From Acidobacteriota bacterium (GTDB lineage: Bacteria > Acidobacteriota > Terriglobia > Versatilivoradales > Versatilivoraceae): a stretch of 7,475 bases of DNA. Location: contig JAPOZE010000580.1 in assembly GCA_026706225.1 (NCBI GenBank), positions 1-7,475 of the forward strand. The letters are read 5' to 3'. Numbering within the stretch: the stretch's first letter is position 1; each line of letters starts with the position of its first letter. The notes under the pieces are model-generated. The model did not search any database and was not told where the DNA came from. It saw only the letters and a program-made list of their open reading frames with translations. The position numbers and the translations under genes are program-made. Positions 6,319 through 7,475 of the stretch are shown here, piece by piece.

Positions 6319-6771
6319 TCAACCATGAGCGCGAAAAGGCGCTCGATGGCCTTCCCGCCAGGGATCACGGTGGAGGGAGCGACTCCCAAAAACGGGGGGG
6401 GAAATGGTGGTCTTTAGGGTGGGCCATTTACCCCTGCCCGGTGGCGCACCAGCGCCAAAAATGAGGGGGTCGCTCCCACCACCAGCACCCCTCCCGTGCG
6501 GCGCGCCGCCGCGGCGCGCGGGCGGGGGACATGCGAGGCGCAGCCTCGCTTCGCTTTTCCGCGGCGGACGCGCGAAATCCGCGTTGTTCCGCGTCTGATG
6601 CACCGTTTCGGGGAAGTCCTCAACCACAACGGCGAGGACTTCGCCCTCTGAGAGAAAGGCGTTGGGGCGGTCGAAAAAGCGGGCCATTTTAGTGGGCCAC
6701 CCCTCTTGAATGAATGGCCCTCCCTTGGGACGCCACCACCCTGACCCCCGGAGGCGGAAATCGTCGATCAT
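6319..6771 (-). CDS. Open frame of dispersed repeat copy B (hypothetical, 150 residues)
   Basis: The ATG at 6771 has GGAG 4 bases upstream. The first half is the conserved part shared with copy A: MIDDFRLRGSGWWRPKGG, then FFDRPNAFLSEGEVLAVVV and EDFPETVHQTR. The second half is proline-, glycine- and arginine-rich and runs through the hairpin cluster, so it may not be real protein. The same frame is kept in both copies apart from one stop and one in-frame 12-base difference. This argues for past coding function, while the composition of the second half argues against the full length. No family recognised. Confidence 0.35.
   Translation of the reverse strand: MIDDFRLRGSGWWRPKGGPFIQEGWPTKMARFFDRPNAFLSEGEVLAVVVEDFPETVHQTRNNADFARPPRKSEARLRLACPPPARRGGAPHGRGAGGGSDPLIFGAGAPPGRGKWPTLKTTISPPVFGSRSLHRDPWREGHRAPFRAHG
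6323..6348. repeat. Hairpin upstream of the ribbon-helix-helix gene
   Basis: GAGCGC (6327-6332) and GCGCTC (6339-6344) pair around a 6-base loop. The stem extends by CCAT/ATGG across a single bulged G. First member of the hairpin cluster at 6323-6549. Confidence 0.5.
6369..6483. repeat. Long inverted repeat enclosing two hairpins
   Basis: The outer arms are GGTGGAGGGAGCGACTCCC (6369-6387) and the complement of 6465-6483, matching at 17 of 19 bases. The 77 bases between them contain two further stems: AAATGG/CCATTT (6402-6407 with 6424-6429) and TGGCGC-ACCA-GCGCCA (6442-6457). The whole forms a branched structure of about 115 bases. The arm at 6375-6387 can also fold on itself (GGGAG-CGA-CTCCC). 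No target duplication was found at the edges. Confidence 0.6.
6501..6519. repeat. Very stable GC hairpin
   Basis: GCGCGCCG (6501-6508), loop CCG, CGGCGCGC (6512-6519): a perfect 8-bp all-GC stem with a 3-base loop. No T-run follows. Confidence 0.65.
6533..6549. repeat. GCGAGGC palindrome
   Basis: GCGAGGC, loop GCA, GCCTCGC: a perfect 7-bp stem 14 bases after the preceding hairpin. Short palindromes of this GCGAGG...CCTCGC type occur as REP-like elements in various GC-rich genomes; whether this one is repeated cannot be seen in the window. Confidence 0.6.
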
Positions 6772-6776
6772 TTCGC
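6565..6776 (-). repeat. Dispersed repeat, copy B
   Basis: This is the inverted counterpart of copy A at 3804-4025. The strongest blocks are 6757-6776 and 6642-6664. Copy B has no stop where copy A has TAG, and lacks copy A's extra 12 bases. It sits between the hairpin cluster and the broken HTH gene, and its first codons lie close to the start of that divergent gene. Confidence 0.65.
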
Positions 6777-6789
6777 TCCGGCCGAGGTC

Positions 6790-7176
6790 GTGGCATTCGG
6801 CGGCGGTCCCACCACTTTCGCTTCCCCCCCCTATGGCAAGGCTCGGCAGGAACTTCTGTTCGCCCTTTCGGCGTCAGATCTGACGCCCTACCTTCCAGGT
6901 CCGCCGCCTGTTCCGATCACACAGCGCCGGCAACCTCTGTGCCCTCGAAGGCTGCCTGCCTGACTCCCCGATGGCTTCTGGGGAAGCCTCTACGCAGGGC
7001 GCCAGATCAAGGCCCTGCTTTGGGATCTCGTCGGTCTGGCCATCAAGCTGCGTTTTTGCCTAGGGTTCTCCAACAAGGAGATCTCTCGAAGCCTTCACGT
7101 CTCTCGCGGCAATGTCGCCGTCCGCATGAACCGCGCCATCACTCTGCTCAAGCGACGTATCGATGCGCGCGCTTGA
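6790..7176 (+). pseudogene. Sigma-70 region 4-like HTH protein, twice frameshifted
   Basis: Three pieces read as one protein. The frame from the GTG at 6790 gives VAFGGGPTTFASPPYGKARQ and ELLFALSASDLTPY. One base later (about 6892) a second frame gives FQVRRLFRSHSAGNLCALEG. At the CCCC of 6966-6969 the first frame resumes with PDGFWGSLYAGRQIKALLWD, then LVGLAIKLRF. The end is a helix-turn-helix like sigma-70 region 4: LGFSNKEISRSLHVSRGNVA (7048-7107), then VRMNRAITLLKRRIDARA and TGA. Region 4 contacts the -35 element, but the N-terminal part shows no clear sigma region 2, so a non-sigma HTH regulator is equally possible. A +1 and a -1 change compensate each other, with a TGA at 6961 between them. 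The frame is open upstream to 6745 (EAEIVDHFAPAE), overlapping the start of copy B on the other strand, so the true start is unclear. Confidence 0.5.
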
Positions 7177-7231
7177 TCGTTACCGCCACACGCCTCCAGG
7201 CAGTCCTGAACGGCCCCTGTGAAAAAAATTT

Positions 7232-7258
7232 GTAATAAATCCCCGTTTCGACTGTTTA
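7232..7258 (+). promoter_or_regulatory. Possible ECF-sigma-type promoter
   Basis: GTAATA (7232-7237), a 15-base spacer and TGTTTA (7253-7258) recall promoters of the GTAAC-N16-CGTCTA kind used by some ECF sigma factors. The region from 7221 is AT-rich and leads to the lipoprotein-like gene. The match is loose. Alternatively CCCC at 7241-7244 and GGGG at 7261-7264 may form a small stem. Confidence 0.25.
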
Positions 7259-7350
7259 TAGGGGTAAGAAGTCAATGATCCCATTCGGAGCAAACGCGGG
7301 CTCTTGCGAAAAACAGCGGGCAGTGGTGTCCAAAGGACAGAGCTGCAGCT

Positions 7351-7358
7351 AAGGAGGG
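7351..7358 (+). promoter_or_regulatory. Strong ribosome binding site
   Basis: AAGGAGGG lies 4 bases before the ATG at 7363. The stop codon (TAA, 7350-7352) of a 25-codon frame starting at ATG 7275 overlaps its first bases. That short frame has no recognised role. Confidence 0.7.
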
Positions 7359-7362
7359 CAAC

Positions 7363-7475
7363 ATGAGAACCGGACAGAAGGCGTGGGTGGTCGTGTCGGT
7401 CCTTGCCGGCGCGCTCGTGACTTGCGCAAAAACCGATCGCGAGGACCGAACCTTCTACGCCAACGGTGCCGCCCC
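7363..7475 (+). CDS. Start of a lipoprotein-like exported protein (partial)
   Basis: The ATG at 7363 has a strong ribosome binding site. The 37 visible residues begin with a basic N-terminus (MRTGQK) and a hydrophobic stretch (AWVVVSVLAGALV). A cysteine at residue 21 follows (LVTC), then a polar sequence (AKTDREDRTFYANGAA). This looks like a signal peptide, probably of the lipoprotein type. However, threonine before the cysteine is unusual for the lipobox (usually G, A or S), so cleavage by the general signal peptidase cannot be excluded. The gene continues beyond the window, so its function is unknown. Confidence 0.7.
   Translation, partial: MRTGQKAWVVVSVLAGALVTCAKTDREDRTFYANGAA

Noticed and set aside
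6369..6483. Reading the long inverted repeat as a complete MITE
   Set aside because: The arms fit in length, but there is no clear target duplication and no second copy in the window.

Overview
The window comes from a GC-rich, probably Gram-negative bacterium. Several products carry export signals, one gene has a lipoprotein-like start, and intact genes are sparse and separated by long degraded or structured stretches. The lineage cannot be fixed from this sequence. Verrucomicrobiota or a similar group with large, repeat-rich genomes is a guess. No rRNA, tRNA, CRISPR array or recognisable transposase was seen.

Layout. Positions 1-696 hold an AT-rich stretch, a perfect hairpin and no convincing gene. 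Positions 697-997 (+) are an SSB-type OB-fold gene broken by a one-base frameshift. Positions 1095-2110 (-) look like a small cell-envelope operon. In transcription order it has a 57-residue one-helix membrane protein, a second small one-helix protein whose frame is broken twice, and a 224-residue exported two-domain protein. Positions 2683-3270 (+) encode a well-preserved YdeI/OmpD-associated (OmdA-type) protein. Positions 3271-4176 have no intact gene but contain copy A of a dispersed repeat. Positions 4177-5706 (-) carry two tandem paralogous exported proteins with the staphylococcal-nuclease (SNase) fold, each with its own matching sigma-70-type promoter. By eye both have lost most of the nuclease active-site residues. 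Positions 5894-6253 (-) encode a probable ribbon-helix-helix protein. Positions 6323-6549 are a cluster of hairpins. Positions 6565-6776 are copy B of the dispersed repeat, in inverted orientation to copy A and with an open reading frame. Positions 6790-7176 (+) are a broken gene whose C-terminus resembles sigma-70 region 4. A lipoprotein-like gene starts at 7363 and runs off the window.

How the parts relate. The clearest biological theme is the cell envelope: two secreted SNase-fold paralogs, a secreted beta-rich protein, one intact small membrane protein and a likely lipoprotein. The most unusual items are the paired apparently inactive SNase-like proteins, the inverted repeat pair A/B whose reading frame is conserved between copies, and the hairpin cluster beside copy B. 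Three separate genes are broken by single-base indels, two of them with compensating pairs. This points either to gene decay or to residual indel errors in the assembly, and raw reads would tell which.
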